A stretch of 64,000 bases of DNA from Paenibacillus riograndensis SBR5 (GCF_000981585.1 NZ_LN831776.1:1441001-1505000), one strand, 5' to 3'; shown: positions 41,152 through 50,959, counted from the stretch's first letter. Notes: generated from the sequence alone by a model not told the origin. Translations and numbers: made by a program.

Positions 41152-42327
41152 TTATTTGCCCGCAGTGTCGATTTGACCTGAGCCATAAGTGTCAAACCAG
41201 CCTTTTATCGTGTTGAAATCGCTGCTGAAAGAAAGGCTTAACATCAGTAGAATGCGGGCATGTGCGGCGTTTAAGTTGTCTCCTGCAATGATGCCGTCGG
41301 CGCTTGTGTAGTTACTGCCGGAACCCGTACGGGTTGTTGCAACGAAGATAACGCCTTTCTCTTTAATCGCCTTCGTCCGGGCTTCTCCCATTGCTTTGGA
41401 AATCCCCCCGGCTCCTGTGCCGGCAGTAACAATCCCCTTAGCGCCGTCCTCGACAAAACCTGTGATTGCTCCAGCCCCGGCATCTTGATAAGAATAGGCA
41501 ATTTCCACCTTTGCCAGGCTGGATGGGGAGATTTTACTCAAATCAAAGGGTGTTGCCCATTTATCTTCACTCATAAGTGATCTGGCATTGGAGCGATAGA
41601 TGCGAATGTTTTTTTCGTCGATATATCCGAGCATCCCAAGCTTAGGTGTTTCAAAAGTATCTGTCCGGTAAGCGTTGCTTTTAGTAACTTCTCTTGCCGT
41701 ATGGAATTCATCATTCAGCATCAGAACGGTTCCGAAATACTTTGTTTTTCCACTTGCAGCCAGCTTGATGGCATTGTATAAATTCGCTTGAGCGTCACTG
41801 CCGATAACTGTCCACGGGCGCATTGAACCTGTAATCACAACGGGTTTGGGGCTGCGCACCGTGAGATCAAGAAAATAAGCGATTTCTTCCATCGTGTCTG
41901 TACCTGTAGTTACGACGACTCCATCCTGTGTCTTAAGCGCTTCATCGACTTTTAAGGAAAGACTGTATAATTGCTGCATTGAGTAGGAGCCGGAACCCGC
42001 ATTGCCAAATTGATAGCTGGAGACTTCAGCGATTTGATCTTTATTGGGCAGCGCTTTAACCATATCTTCGATTAATAAAGTGCCTGCTTTGTAATTTTGA
42101 AAGCTGGTTTCATCCACAGATTGGCCTGCGATGGTGCCCCCGGTTGCAATAACCTGTATCTTGGGCAGTTTGACTGGTGATTGAGTAGATACGACTGTTC
42201 CCTGGACTGCAACCTCTGCTGCATAGGCGTTTGAGACCGGAAACATGGTGACCGTTGGAAAAAGCGCACCTAAAGCCAGGCCAGCAGTTAAAGCAGTTTT
42301 TAGCCATAATGATTTGGATAATGACAT
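41152..42327 (-). CDS. ansZ: Secreted L-asparaginase (type II-like)
   Basis: Hydrolyses L-asparagine to aspartate and ammonia outside the cytoplasm. The 391-residue precursor has a signal peptide (LWLKTALTAGLALGALFPTV, cleavage near AYA at about 36). The two catalytic threonine motifs are intact: IQVIATGGTIAG and VVTTGTDTMEEIAYFLDLTV. ITGSMRP and the C-terminal domain (VTAGTGAGGISKAMGEA) are also those of type II enzymes. Resembles Bacillus AnsZ. Monocistronic on the minus strand. Confidence 0.9.
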   Translation of the reverse strand: MSLSKSLWLKTALTAGLALGALFPTVTMFPVSNAYAAEVAVQGTVVSTQSPVKLPKIQVIATGGTIAGQSVDETSFQNYKAGTLLIEDMVKALPNKDQIAEVSSYQFGNAGSGSYSMQQLYSLSLKVDEALKTQDGVVVTTGTDTMEEIAYFLDLTVRSPKPVVITGSMRPWTVIGSDAQANLYNAIKLAASGKTKYFGTVLMLNDEFHTAREVTKSNAYRTDTFETPKLGMLGYIDEKNIRIYRSNARSLMSEDKWATPFDLSKISPSSLAKVEIAYSYQDAGAGAITGFVEDGAKGIVTAGTGAGGISKAMGEARTKAIKEKGVIFVATTRTGSGSNYTSADGIIAGDNLNAAHARILLMLSLSFSSDFNTIKGWFDTYGSGQIDTAGK

Positions 42328-42573
42328 AATTTCAACCCCCCAGAGTATGTATAATCATTCATTCGCGTCACTAAACATTACATATTGAATGATTATTAAG
42401 GGGATTATATCTACATGTTAGTTTTTATGGCAAATATATAACATGGCCAAGAAAGCGTTTTAATATACTGTTTTATCATTTGCAAGCCTGATTATCGACA
42501 AATATCGACCTTTGTTAAAATTAAAAATGAAATTTAAAATATTTGGATAAAAAGTTAAATTAGTATCGGCCTG

Positions 42574-43032
42574 CTATTCCCCGCTGCCGAAATCCAAGGT
42601 GCGGCCGGTCTCGGCCAGGGTTTTGGTGTTGCTTAAGATATGCCACCAGGCGCTGTCGCTGGCTGCATAGGCAGGGTCGTCCGGATGCCAGTTATCGTGA
42701 ATCAATGTTAATCTGGTGCAACTGCCGGCCGGCTCCAGCATCCAGGAGATGCGGGATTCGTAGTTTTCTCTGTCTTTGAGATAGGATGGGCCTACCTTGT
42801 GCGTGAAGCTCAGCACCTTCTCCGGGGTATACTCCAGCAGCGTTCCGTACACATGTACTGTCTCGTCGCCTTCGGCACCGGGGCCGACATATTCTATCAG
42901 TTCTCCCGGCTTGAAGCTGGAGCGGATCACGCAGCCGTAATAGATTTGCTTGACTTGCCCGGGTGAAAACAGCGTGTCCCATACGTGCGCCGGGGTACCG
43001 GCAATATAAAATTCATATTTTAATTCGTTCAT
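42574..43032 (-). CDS. SRPBCC/AHSA1-like domain protein
   Basis: A 152-residue START-like (SRPBCC) protein of the AHSA1 branch: KYEFYIAGTPAHVWDTLFSP near the N-terminus, FKPGELIEYVGPG, EKVLSFTHKVGPSY and a C-terminal helix. It should form a hydrophobic ligand-binding cavity; ligand and role are unknown. The start is ATG 43032 with GGGAGG about 10 bases upstream. Its promoter has the WYL-type palindrome, and the likely regulator gene (44464-45423) lies on the same strand on the far side of the second tnpB element. Confidence 0.82.
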   Translation of the reverse strand: MNELKYEFYIAGTPAHVWDTLFSPGQVKQIYYGCVIRSSFKPGELIEYVGPGAEGDETVHVYGTLLEYTPEKVLSFTHKVGPSYLKDRENYESRISWMLEPAGSCTRLTLIHDNWHPDDPAYAASDSAWWHILSNTKTLAETGRTLDFGSGE

Positions 43033-43085
43033 TTCATTTGTTCCTCCCTGGAAGTGTATTTTCATACGGCCTTAAGCCTGTCTTC

Positions 43086-43121
43086 ACTATAACAAAAGAC
43101 CACTGACAGTTATGGTCAGTG
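43086..43121 (-). promoter_or_regulatory. WYL operator and promoter of the SRPBCC gene
   Basis: CACTGAC (43101-43107) and GTCAGTG (43115-43121) form a perfect 7-bp palindrome with 7-base centre. Read on the minus strand, its TGTCA half ends 12 bases before TATAGT (43091-43086). The same TGTCA-N12 to -10 spacing occurs in front of the DinB and VOC genes. Confidence 0.6.
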
Positions 43122-43140
43122 ATCCAGGAGGAAATTTAAC

Positions 43141-44467
43141 TATCAGTTGTCAGAATTCCCCCATTTCTAAAATGGTGGGATGAATGGCAACGGTCTTTCT
43201 TATCTAAAGGAAATTATCTTCCATAAATACGAACATTTGTGCTATGATGGATTCGTAAATTCCTGGAAAGGAGTTGCGAGGCATGTTCGTACTTAAAGCG
43301 TATAAGTATCGGATCTACCCCACCCATGAGCAACAACAATATCTGGCAAAGGTGTTCGGATGTGTCCGTTTTATCTACAACAAAATGCTTGCGGATAAGA
43401 TCGAACACTATAAACAAACGGAGAAAATGCTCCATAATACACCTGCCAGGTACAAGAAAGCATTCCCGTGGCTGAAAGAAGTGGACAGCCTGGCCTTAGC
43501 AAACGTTCAGCTCAACCTGGAGAAAGCCTATAGGCATTTTTTTCGGGATAAGAACGTGGGTTTCCCTACATTCAAAAGCAAGAAAACGAACAACAATAGC
43601 TTCACAACGAACAATCAAAACGGAACGATAGCCATTGAAGCTGGAACGATTAAAATTCCGAAACTAAAGACAAAAATCCGAATCAAGGTACATCGTCCAT
43701 TCTGGGGGCGAATCAAATCCTGCACCCTATCCAAAACACCATCAGGAAAATATTTTGCCTCCGTACGGGTAGAAACAGATATCGCTCCTTTGCCAAAAAC
43801 AGAAAAGAAGATTGGCGTAGATCTGGGACTAAGAAACTTTGCGATTACTTCGTGTGGCGAAGTGATCGCAAATCCGAAACATCTTCGTCAATCGGAACAA
43901 CGATTAGCCAAACTGCAAAAGGACTTGTCGAGAAAGAAGAAAGGAAGCCATAACCGAAATAAAGCACGTTTGAAGGTCGCCAAGCTTCATGAAAAAATAG
44001 CGAATCAGCGTAAAGACTTCTTGCACCAAACGTCAACCCAAATGATACGCGAAAACCAAGTGATCGTGATGGAAGACCTGCGTGTAAAGAACATGATGCA
44101 GAATCACAAATTAGCGAAAGCCATATCCGAAGTATCTTGGAGCATGTTTCGAGCGATGCTCGAATACAAGGCGAAGTGGTACGGGAGAACATTGATGATT
44201 GCCCCAAAACACTTTGCGAGCAGCCAACTATGTTCCTGCTGCGGCTATAAAAACGCAGAAGTGAAGAACCTTGCGGTACGTGAATGGACTTGTCCTGAAT
44301 GTAGTGTACAACACGACAGAGATGTAAACGCAGCTAAAAACTTACTACAATTAGCCATATAAAATGGCAACGATTGGGCTAGGAACTAGCCTCTAAGCTT
44401 GGGTAAACTTGGAGCAGTAGCTCTATTGACCAAGAAGCACCCACCTCTTAGGTGGTGTGTAGTTCAC
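43141..44467 (+). mobile_element. IS605-type tnpB-only element, copy 2
   Basis: Second 1327-bp copy, again directly after TTTAAC and ending GTAGTTCAC. It is inserted between the SRPBCC promoter and the 3' end of the WYL-regulator gene. Its last four bases supply the present stop codon of that gene. Left-end and right-end hairpins are as in copy 1. There is no tnpA in the window. Confidence 0.85.
43283..44362 (+). CDS. tnpB: TnpB RNA-guided endonuclease, copy 2
   Basis: A 359-residue TnpB, nearly identical to the copy at 11090-12169. The RuvC Asp/Glu/Asp residues ([27 protein letters not shown]) and the four-cysteine zinc ribbon are intact. Residue changes against copy 1 are few and outside the catalytic motifs: YLAKVF, AIEAGT, KLKTKIR and SSQLCSCC. 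The reading frame is open throughout, so both nucleases could be made. Start ATG 43283 with AAAGGAG 9 bases upstream. The gene reads opposite to its neighbours on both sides. Confidence 0.92.
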   Translation: MFVLKAYKYRIYPTHEQQQYLAKVFGCVRFIYNKMLADKIEHYKQTEKMLHNTPARYKKAFPWLKEVDSLALANVQLNLEKAYRHFFRDKNVGFPTFKSKKTNNNSFTTNNQNGTIAIEAGTIKIPKLKTKIRIKVHRPFWGRIKSCTLSKTPSGKYFASVRVETDIAPLPKTEKKIGVDLGLRNFAITSCGEVIANPKHLRQSEQRLAKLQKDLSRKKKGSHNRNKARLKVAKLHEKIANQRKDFLHQTSTQMIRENQVIVMEDLRVKNMMQNHKLAKAISEVSWSMFRAMLEYKAKWYGRTLMIAPKHFASSQLCSCCGYKNAEVKNLAVREWTCPECSVQHDRDVNAAKNLLQLAI

Positions 44468-44487
44468 GATTCATTGTAATAGGCTGT
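44313..44487 (+). ncRNA. Predicted omega (reRNA) guide RNA region of copy 2
   Basis: By analogy with other TnpB elements, the guide RNA covers the tnpB 3' end and right end (hairpin CCACCT-CTT-AGGTGG) and takes its guide from the flank GATTCATTGTAATAGGCTGT (44468-44487), which is antisense to the WYL gene's 3' end. 5' limit not determinable. Confidence 0.45.
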
Positions 44488-45423
44488 AAGCTCTGCGGTC
44501 ACTTCAGCGAGCTTCTTCTTCAAGGCAGCGGGCTCCCGGATGGTCAGCGCTTTGCCGTAGGGCAGCAGAAAGTACGGAGTGTAGCTGTATAGAGTGGCCT
44601 CATCCAGCAGGAACCTTGCTGTGTTCTCACTCCGCTGCTCCAGTGTATGCCCGAACAGCCAATGGCTGCACAGGTCATTTAATACGTCTTCTGCGGCTGA
44701 AATGACAACGGCAGTCAGCTTTGCCGGGTTGTTCTGGCCGGGGAGAAGGCTCTGCAGCAGGAACTCGCGTGCCGAGAAGCTGGCGGGGCGTATAAAGCCT
44801 GCCCCCGTCCTGCGCAGGCCGGCGATCCGGTCCACCCGGAAGCTGCGGACCTCCTGGCGCTGATGGCAGAACCCGGTTAGGTACCACTGGCCTTTCCATA
44901 ACACAAGTCCGTAAGGATCAATACAGCGGGAGGATGGAAATCCGCCGTTGCCCTTGCGGTATTCCATCTCCAGCGTCAGGCTGTCTGCCGTACAGGCCTC
45001 AAGCTCTTCCAGCAGCTGCGCAAGCGGGGCAGCCGGCGAATGGAGCGTCTCCAGACCGCTCTCGTGGCGCTCCATTTGCGAGAGCTGTTCAGCATTGCTG
45101 TAACGCTTAAGCTTGGCAATCGCCCCGTCTAACGCCTGCTCATAGGGATAGCCGCTTCCCCTTGCAAAGGCCGAGGCCTGCACAAGCGCCCGCCGTTCCC
45201 CGGCGTCGAAGAACAGCGGAGCCGCGCTGAAATGCTCCGGCAGGCTATAGCCGCCGCCCGGGCCGGCATCCGCGATGACGGGAACACCGCTCGCGCAGAG
45301 GGCGTCAATATAGCGGTAGACTGAGCGTACACTCAGCTCCAGCTCCCCGGCCAGCTCCGCAGCGGTTCTTTTGTGCTGCTGCAGTATCCACAGAATGGAC
45401 AACATGTAATCGGCCTTGGACAT
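44464..45423 (-). CDS. WYL-domain transcriptional regulator, C-terminus altered by tnpB element
   Basis: A 319-residue regulator: winged helix-turn-helix (KRTAAELAGELELSVRSVYR, YIDALCASGVPVIADAG) and WYL domain (TLEMEYRKGNGGFPSSRCID, PYGLVLWKGQWYLTGFCHQR). It is a paralogue of the regulator at 2872-3843. The stop codon and first base of the last serine codon come from the tnpB element. Removing the element in silico and joining 43140 to 44468 extends the protein by seven residues (LNFLLDH) to a TGA inside the operator palindrome. Function is probably kept, since only the tail changes. Confidence 0.87.
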   Translation of the reverse strand: MSKADYMLSILWILQQHKRTAAELAGELELSVRSVYRYIDALCASGVPVIADAGPGGGYSLPEHFSAAPLFFDAGERRALVQASAFARGSGYPYEQALDGAIAKLKRYSNAEQLSQMERHESGLETLHSPAAPLAQLLEELEACTADSLTLEMEYRKGNGGFPSSRCIDPYGLVLWKGQWYLTGFCHQRQEVRSFRVDRIAGLRRTGAGFIRPASFSAREFLLQSLLPGQNNPAKLTAVVISAAEDVLNDLCSHWLFGHTLEQRSENTARFLLDEATLYSYTPYFLLPYGKALTIREPAALKKKLAEVTAELTAYYNES

Positions 45424-45522
45424 ACGTCCGTAACCCCCTTATTCATTGGCTGTTTCAATATAGCCAGTGTACCTGTATCACGGCTTGCCGTCCAACCCGG
45501 GATCCCAGCCAATGCAGGGAGT

Positions 45523-47469
45523 CTACACCATCATTTTCTTCAGACTATGAATATAGCGGGATCGGACAATGATGAAATATACCGTTTGCACCGCCAAAAA
45601 GGCTGCTGCCGTTACCAGAACCGGCATCGTGACATTGCGGATGCTGATCTGATACAGCACCGGACGGATGACCACCAGCGTCTGCACCGCAGCGACAAGA
45701 ATAGGGATATAGAACAGCAAAGCAATCTGGCGGGTTGCGGCTGCCGACATTTCTCTGACGCTCAGGCCTATTTTGGACAAAGAATGGTACATTTTCATAT
45801 CAGCGTTCAGCTCCGTATGCAGCTTGAAATAGAGGAAGCTTGCAGACGACAGTGAGAAGATCAGGGCGATAAAAATGCCGATGAAGCTGAGCATGGACGT
45901 TCCCTGCTTCGAGGCCATATAGTCGCCCGCCGAAGTACTGATTAGGGTATCCCAGTTGTCATTGGCGGAGTTCCAGTTCCGGCTCCATGTCTCCAGTTCG
46001 CTTGAAATGAGGGTCTTCGGTTCACCTGCTTTGGGCGGCGCATCGCCCCAATCCGGGATGTTATATAAGTAATACTCCATTAGGTTGGAACGGTCAGCCG
46101 CAGCAGCGGCTTGTTCATAATAACCATCGCTCACAATTAATACAGGTGCGGTATATTGGCCGAAAGGCATCGCCTTTGGTGTTTGAACCTGCTTCAAGGC
46201 CAGCTTCTGCTCATTTGGAGCCGGTAAGGATACCGTCTGGCCGGAATCGAACTTGACATCCCTATACCGGGGATTAAGCACCAGCACGGCTTCTCCGTCC
46301 GTAAGAGCAGGCAGGGCGTTAGACTCTATTTGTCCGGCGAGCTGATTGAAGCGGGAAAGGGGGAGCAGCATAACACTCTTGAACTTGTCCCTTTGGTCTT
46401 TAATAGAGCTGCGGATGAAATTAACTTTGTTCTCTGTATATTTGATTCCGTTTTGCTCCAGTGTGCTTAAGATTTTCTGTCTCCCGGTATCAGCCGCAGC
46501 AGCACCACGATCATAGATCGTGTAGATAATTCCAAACGGGCTGTTCATATAACCCGTCCGGTTCGACTGGCTGACGGACAGCAGGAACCCCGCAGCCATA
46601 CAGGCCAGAGAGGTAACGACTGTAACCAGAAACAGCATCCGGGCGTTGTCCTTAATTTTGTAGCTCATCTCTGAAATCCATAGCAGATTGGTTCCCCGCC
46701 ACACCCGTTTGCGGCTGATCTTCAGCAGGCGCATCCCCAGCACGGACAGCTGCGAATAGAAGAAATAGGTGCCGGGAATCCCTGTAACAGCAGCGGACAG
46801 CAGGGAGAGCGGCGATAACGGAGTCCAGATGAAGCAGGCACCAGCCGTCAGCAGGGCCAGCCCAAGGATCGACAGCAGCCAGGAGACTTTGGGCTCCTTT
46901 TTTGGCTTCACGCTGCCCTTTAGCAGCTCCAGCACCTGATTTTTGCGGATGAACAACAGTGTGAATACGGAATTGGCCAGAAAAAGGGCAATAAAAGCAA
47001 CGGAGGTCGTAACCAGCGCCTTGACCGGCCAGTAGAACGGCAGATTGTCAATGCCTATAGCCTTCGTGCTCAGGAGCAGAAACAGCTTCGACAGCAGCAT
47101 TCCGGCGGCCATCCCGGTTACGATCGACAGCAGGCCGATCAGCATGTTTTCCAGCATAATCAGCCGGTTGATCTGCCCCGGACGTGCACCAAGAATCATC
47201 AGAATGCCGAATTCCTGATTGCGCAGCTTCAGAAAGGCGCTGATGGAATACATCACGAAGAAAAAAGCAAAAATGAACACAATATATGAAGCAATCATCA
47301 TCCCTGCAGCCGAATTTTCACCCATTTCGATAGACGTAACTCCAGGGTGATACATAAATACCGAATAGGAGAAGAAGATCATGACCATGAAGGCGCTGCT
47401 GAGAAAAAAAGCCATATACGTACGCGCACCCCGCCGCACATTGTTAAACGCGAATTGAGGAAAGCTCAT
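45523..47469 (-). CDS. Bce-type ABC transporter permease (FtsX family)
   Basis: A 648-residue permease with ten predicted membrane helices and a large extracellular domain (about residues 300-500) between helices VII and VIII, the hallmark of BceB-type antimicrobial-peptide resistance and sensing transporters. It starts MSFPQFAFNNVRRGARTYMA, typical of the family. Start ATG 47469 with GGGGAGGG upstream; the longer open frame runs into the ATPase gene. It overlaps the ATPase gene end by 26 bases. The matching Bce-type sensor pair lies about 6 kb away beyond the ger operon. Confidence 0.88.
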   Translation of the reverse strand: MSFPQFAFNNVRRGARTYMAFFLSSAFMVMIFFSYSVFMYHPGVTSIEMGENSAAGMMIASYIVFIFAFFFVMYSISAFLKLRNQEFGILMILGARPGQINRLIMLENMLIGLLSIVTGMAAGMLLSKLFLLLSTKAIGIDNLPFYWPVKALVTTSVAFIALFLANSVFTLLFIRKNQVLELLKGSVKPKKEPKVSWLLSILGLALLTAGACFIWTPLSPLSLLSAAVTGIPGTYFFYSQLSVLGMRLLKISRKRVWRGTNLLWISEMSYKIKDNARMLFLVTVVTSLACMAAGFLLSVSQSNRTGYMNSPFGIIYTIYDRGAAAADTGRQKILSTLEQNGIKYTENKVNFIRSSIKDQRDKFKSVMLLPLSRFNQLAGQIESNALPALTDGEAVLVLNPRYRDVKFDSGQTVSLPAPNEQKLALKQVQTPKAMPFGQYTAPVLIVSDGYYEQAAAAADRSNLMEYYLYNIPDWGDAPPKAGEPKTLISSELETWSRNWNSANDNWDTLISTSAGDYMASKQGTSMLSFIGIFIALIFSLSSASFLYFKLHTELNADMKMYHSLSKIGLSVREMSAAATRQIALLFYIPILVAAVQTLVVIRPVLYQISIRNVTMPVLVTAAAFLAVQTVYFIIVRSRYIHSLKKMMV

Positions 47470-48214
47470 GAGAATTCCCTCCCCAGAATGAAAGTGTGTC
47501 GATAATTTTCTGGAAGAAGGCCTGGCGGTTGTCTCCGCGGTGGATTTCCGCCGCCAGCCTGCCGTCCTTAATGAAGACGATGCGGTTGCAATAGCTTGCC
47601 GCCAGCGGGTCATGCGTGACCAGCATCAGTGTGGTGCCTTCCTTGCGGTTGATGTCCTCCAGCGACTCCATTACGATCCGTGAGGAATTGGAATCCAGCG
47701 CACCAGTAGGTTCATCGGCCAGTATAATTGCAGGGGAAGTGATCATTGCCCGGGCAATCGCCGTGCGCTGGCGCTGTCCGCCGGAGATTTCATAGGTCCG
47801 CTTATTCAGGATATCCTTGATATTCAGCCGGTCCGCAACCTTGTGCAGCAGAGCGTCCATTTCGGCCAGCTTGCGGTTGTCCAGGGTTAAGGGGAGAACG
47901 ATGTTCTCAGCTACGGTCAACGTCTCCAAAAGATTGAAATCCTGAAAGACAAAGCCAAGCTGCCTGCGGCGGAACAGGGCCAGCTCCTTTTTGTTCATGA
48001 GGTAGGGATCGCTGCCCCCGATGTTCACGACGCCCGAAGAGGGCTGGTCAATCGTGGAAACCATGTTCAGCAGGGTGGTTTTGCCGCTGCCCGAGGGTCC
48101 CATAATGCCAACGAATTCGCCTTGCTCAATACTGAGGTGAATATCTGTGAGGGCCTGGGTATTGACTTTGCCCGGATACACTTTGTTCAGTGCGGTTACT
48201 TCCAGTACATTCAT
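47444..48214 (-). CDS. Bce-type ABC transporter ATP-binding protein
   Basis: A 256-residue ATPase of the MacB/BceA family. Walker A is GPSGSGKTTLLN, the Q-loop FVFQDFNLLETLTV, the signature ISGGQRQRTAIARA, Walker B IILADEPTGALDS and the switch LMLVTHDP. It powers the downstream FtsX-like permease to detoxify or sense cell-wall-active peptides. The start is ATG 48214, 9 bases after AGGAAGG; ATG 48223 lies directly on the ribosome site. Confidence 0.9.
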   Translation of the reverse strand: MNVLEVTALNKVYPGKVNTQALTDIHLSIEQGEFVGIMGPSGSGKTTLLNMVSTIDQPSSGVVNIGGSDPYLMNKKELALFRRRQLGFVFQDFNLLETLTVAENIVLPLTLDNRKLAEMDALLHKVADRLNIKDILNKRTYEISGGQRQRTAIARAMITSPAIILADEPTGALDSNSSRIVMESLEDINRKEGTTLMLVTHDPLAASYCNRIVFIKDGRLAAEIHRGDNRQAFFQKIIDTLSFWGGNSHELSSIRV

Positions 48215-48373
48215 TTCTTTCATTCCTTCCTGTTGGAAACTTAAGTCACCCTAATCTGGTGCGGATATGCTTAAGGTTTCGCCTCTGTTTCCGAGTGTAC
48301 AGGATGGCCATCCGGTAAGCTATGGATTTATCTTAATGAATTCTTACGGCCCGTTTAAGATTATGTTCGTAGA

Positions 48374-49471
48374 TTAAGAGGAGGATCGTGCAAACCAGCT
48401 GCGCAGCAGGATGGAAACAGCCAGCAGCAGAGGGATCGCCACCTGGAACACAGGATCGATTTTCAGACTGGGCCCAAGGCCGATAGCAATATGCTGCGTA
48501 TAGTCTCTTTCCAGAAAAGAAGCTCCATAAATGACTGCACCTACGGGGAATACCCACCATTTGGCGGATTTTCCGGTCAGCCCGGTTAAGGCTTTCACAG
48601 AACAGAAGTAGAACAGCATCATCTTGATCAGCAAACCGATAAAAAGCTGAATGGTAACCAGAATATCCAGGCGTTCGATAAACTTTAGACTCGACAGGGT
48701 GCGTACAGTTTTTAAAAAAGGCAGTTGACTGGTCCCTGCAATGGACGGCCCGAGAACGGCTATATTGAGTGCGTTCATGAAGATCAGAAATATACTAATG
48801 AGGAGATAAGCTGTCACCGTGCTTTTTACCGGAACCCCCGGTTTATCCCATAAGGACCACAGCATCAGAAATACAATCATCTGTCCGAAGGGGAAGGAGA
48901 CAATATCGGGCAGCGCGGCGTCCGCAATCGGCTTAAATCCGTTCTCAAAAACAGGCGCCAAATGGTTGAAGTCCAGGGAGCCCATGATGCCGAGCAGAAG
49001 AACAAGCACAGCATAAAAAGACAGCACCACCGGCAGCAGGACCTCCGGCAGGCGGAAGACCACCTCGGTCCCTTTCCAGATGGCGTAAAGGGCAGTTCCG
49101 ACAAAAATCAGCATCGTAACAGACATCGGTGAGTTCGGCAGCATGGTCAGCGCGGTCAGTTCACCCAGATCCCGGACATTGCGCATCGACTGGTAGGCGA
49201 AATACAGGCTGTACATTCCGCCGAGTGCTGAACCGGCAATCTTTCCAAAGTGAAGGGCGAGCATGCCGATAAGGTCGTTGTGCCGGGAACGGTATTGAAT
49301 CCACATCAGAAGCATCAGCAGAACCAGACCTGCTGCCGAGCCGGTGCACATCGCCAGCCAGGAGTCTTGTTTGGCCTTGGCGCCAAGCAGAAACAGCGGT
49401 GTGCTGCCGATTTCAAACAGCATGATCATGAACGAGAGCTGCAGGGCAGACACCTGCTCCTTGTTGTGCAT
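48374..49471 (-). CDS. gerAB: GerAB-family germinant receptor permease, second copy in the operon
   Basis: A 365-residue APC-superfamily permease of the GerAB/YndE spore-germination family with about ten membrane helices (SALQLSFMIMLFEIGSTPLF, then LLGAKAKQDSW at the N-terminus). It belongs to the germinant-binding B subunits of inner-membrane spore receptors. It is the last gene of a five-gene operon that already has another GerAB (50956-52059). The gap to the upstream small gene is 9 bases. Divergent from its partner, so not a recent duplication. Confidence 0.85.
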   Translation of the reverse strand: MHNKEQVSALQLSFMIMLFEIGSTPLFLLGAKAKQDSWLAMCTGSAAGLVLLMLLMWIQYRSRHNDLIGMLALHFGKIAGSALGGMYSLYFAYQSMRNVRDLGELTALTMLPNSPMSVTMLIFVGTALYAIWKGTEVVFRLPEVLLPVVLSFYAVLVLLLGIMGSLDFNHLAPVFENGFKPIADAALPDIVSFPFGQMIVFLMLWSLWDKPGVPVKSTVTAYLLISIFLIFMNALNIAVLGPSIAGTSQLPFLKTVRTLSSLKFIERLDILVTIQLFIGLLIKMMLFYFCSVKALTGLTGKSAKWWVFPVGAVIYGASFLERDYTQHIAIGLGPSLKIDPVFQVAIPLLLAVSILLRSWFARSSS

Positions 49472-49480
49472 GGGATAAGG

Positions 49481-49714
49481 TCAGCCTCCTAACCACTTGA
49501 TGATTGCCCGTCCCGCAGGCTGGAAGTATGCGATATATAGCGCAGACACGCCGAAATGCGGAGTTTCCGTAATGCCGCAAATATGAACATAGGCACAATA
49601 GACCAGGATACAGCCGAACCATAGCCTGTGCAGTTTGCGCTTATGACCCTGCAGCAGGACGCAGCCCCGCCAGAAAGCGAGGATATAGAGCCCCAGAATT
49701 ACAGCTATTTTCAT
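49481..49714 (-). CDS. Small two-helix membrane protein, germinant receptor D-subunit-like
   Basis: A 77-residue membrane protein with two hydrophobic helices (IAVILGLYILAFWRGCVLL and LWFGCILVYCAYVHICG). Its size, topology and position after the C subunit fit the small D subunits (GerKD type) of GerA-family receptors, which modulate germination. Sequence similarity is too short to be sure. The start is ATG 49714, 7 bases after AAAGGAGC. Confidence 0.65.
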   Translation of the reverse strand: MKIAVILGLYILAFWRGCVLLQGHKRKLHRLWFGCILVYCAYVHICGITETPHFGVSALYIAYFQPAGRAIIKWLGG

Positions 49715-49726
49715 AGACAAGCTCCT

Positions 49727-50959
49727 TTATTTCTCGTGAACAGATTGGAAGGATTTATTGCTGAGTCCTGTCCGCTCAATTTCAATCGAAACATGAGGCC
49801 GGATTTCGATCTCCTGGAATACGCGGTCCCAGCTCTTGTCCTTCCGGATCTGCTTGAAGCGTTTGCGGTCGCTGCGGTGGATTTTGATTGCGAAGCCGGT
49901 GACATCGGCACCGAGCTTCCTGACTTCCTTCCAGGAATTGTCCACCAGCTCCAGCACCTGCTGTTCGAGAGACTGCTCCATCTCTGTAATCGAAGCCCGC
50001 TCGTTCAAATCCATGACGCTGCCGAGTTCGGTTAATACCCCGCTGCCTTTAATATTCATATCGATAACATAATGGTCTTTTTCCCATTTCGGCTGAACCG
50101 TGGTCCTGGATTTCTGGAGGACAAAAGAAGCATCCGGCTTGCCGCCGGATTCGGGCTTGGACGGGAAGGCGATTGTGGCTGTCTTTATTTTGTCCGTCAT
50201 AAAGGACAAGCCGAAGGCCTGCTTCTGGCTGAGCCATCCGACCAGCTTCTCGCCCTTCAGCACGCCCAGTCTTCCCAGGGCCAGCCGGGTCTGTAGGTCT
50301 GTTCGTCCGGTTTCTTGCGTTTCATCCATAATCTCCGGCCCGGTAAGGAGGATTTCTGGCAGGACCGCACTGCCCGATTCGGAGGAAAGGGCCATTGCGA
50401 GCTCGAACATCCGCGTGCCGGGGTAATAGGAGAGCAGCCGGGATTCCTGCTCTATCATCAACTGGATTCCGGCTCCCTGGTTTTTGGTCAGCTGCATGAG
50501 CTGATCCAGAATATCGCCGGCTTCGCCTTTGGCAATAAATACAAAGACGGTTTCCCTGGCGTCCTGCTTGCGCAGGAACAAATCAATTAATTGATTGACA
50601 CCGTGTCTGGCCACACTTTCGCCCATAACGGTAATCCGTGAATGGGAAAAGAACATTTCACGTGTGCTGGTCAGGTTGGTTTTTTCAACCGCCTCCATAA
50701 TGGTCCTTCCCTTGACCGTAAAGGTGACGAATGGAGGCGAACTGGTGCTTCCACCCCCGGTTCCCCCCGTATTGCTGGCGCCGGAAGAAGGGTTGATTAC
50801 CTGGTAAGTGGCCTTCCACTGGTTATCCTCCCAGTCATAGGCTGAACCGGAAGTGATGCCAAGCTCGCTCAGCTCGCGGTCGTCCCAGCATCCGGACAGC
50901 AGTGTGGATAAGAGGGGAAGGCACAGCAGGCAGAAGAGGGTTTTTTTTGAAAGATTCAT
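49727..50959 (-). CDS. gerAC: GerAC-family germinant receptor lipoprotein
   Basis: C subunit of a spore germinant receptor: a 410-residue lipoprotein with a lipobox LLSGC (Cys24) followed by WDDRELSELGI, the family's usual opening. A Gly/Ser/Thr-rich patch (SSGASNTGGTGGGSTSSPP) occurs at about residues 56-74. The rest follows the three-domain GerAC pattern. ATG 50959 is 9 bases after AAAGG and overlaps the stop of the preceding permease gene. Attached to the outer face of the spore inner membrane. Confidence 0.88.
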   Translation of the reverse strand: MNLSKKTLFCLLCLPLLSTLLSGCWDDRELSELGITSGSAYDWEDNQWKATYQVINPSSGASNTGGTGGGSTSSPPFVTFTVKGRTIMEAVEKTNLTSTREMFFSHSRITVMGESVARHGVNQLIDLFLRKQDARETVFVFIAKGEAGDILDQLMQLTKNQGAGIQLMIEQESRLLSYYPGTRMFELAMALSSESGSAVLPEILLTGPEIMDETQETGRTDLQTRLALGRLGVLKGEKLVGWLSQKQAFGLSFMTDKIKTATIAFPSKPESGGKPDASFVLQKSRTTVQPKWEKDHYVIDMNIKGSGVLTELGSVMDLNERASITEMEQSLEQQVLELVDNSWKEVRKLGADVTGFAIKIHRSDRKRFKQIRKDKSWDRVFQEIEIRPHVSIEIERTGLSNKSFQSVHEK

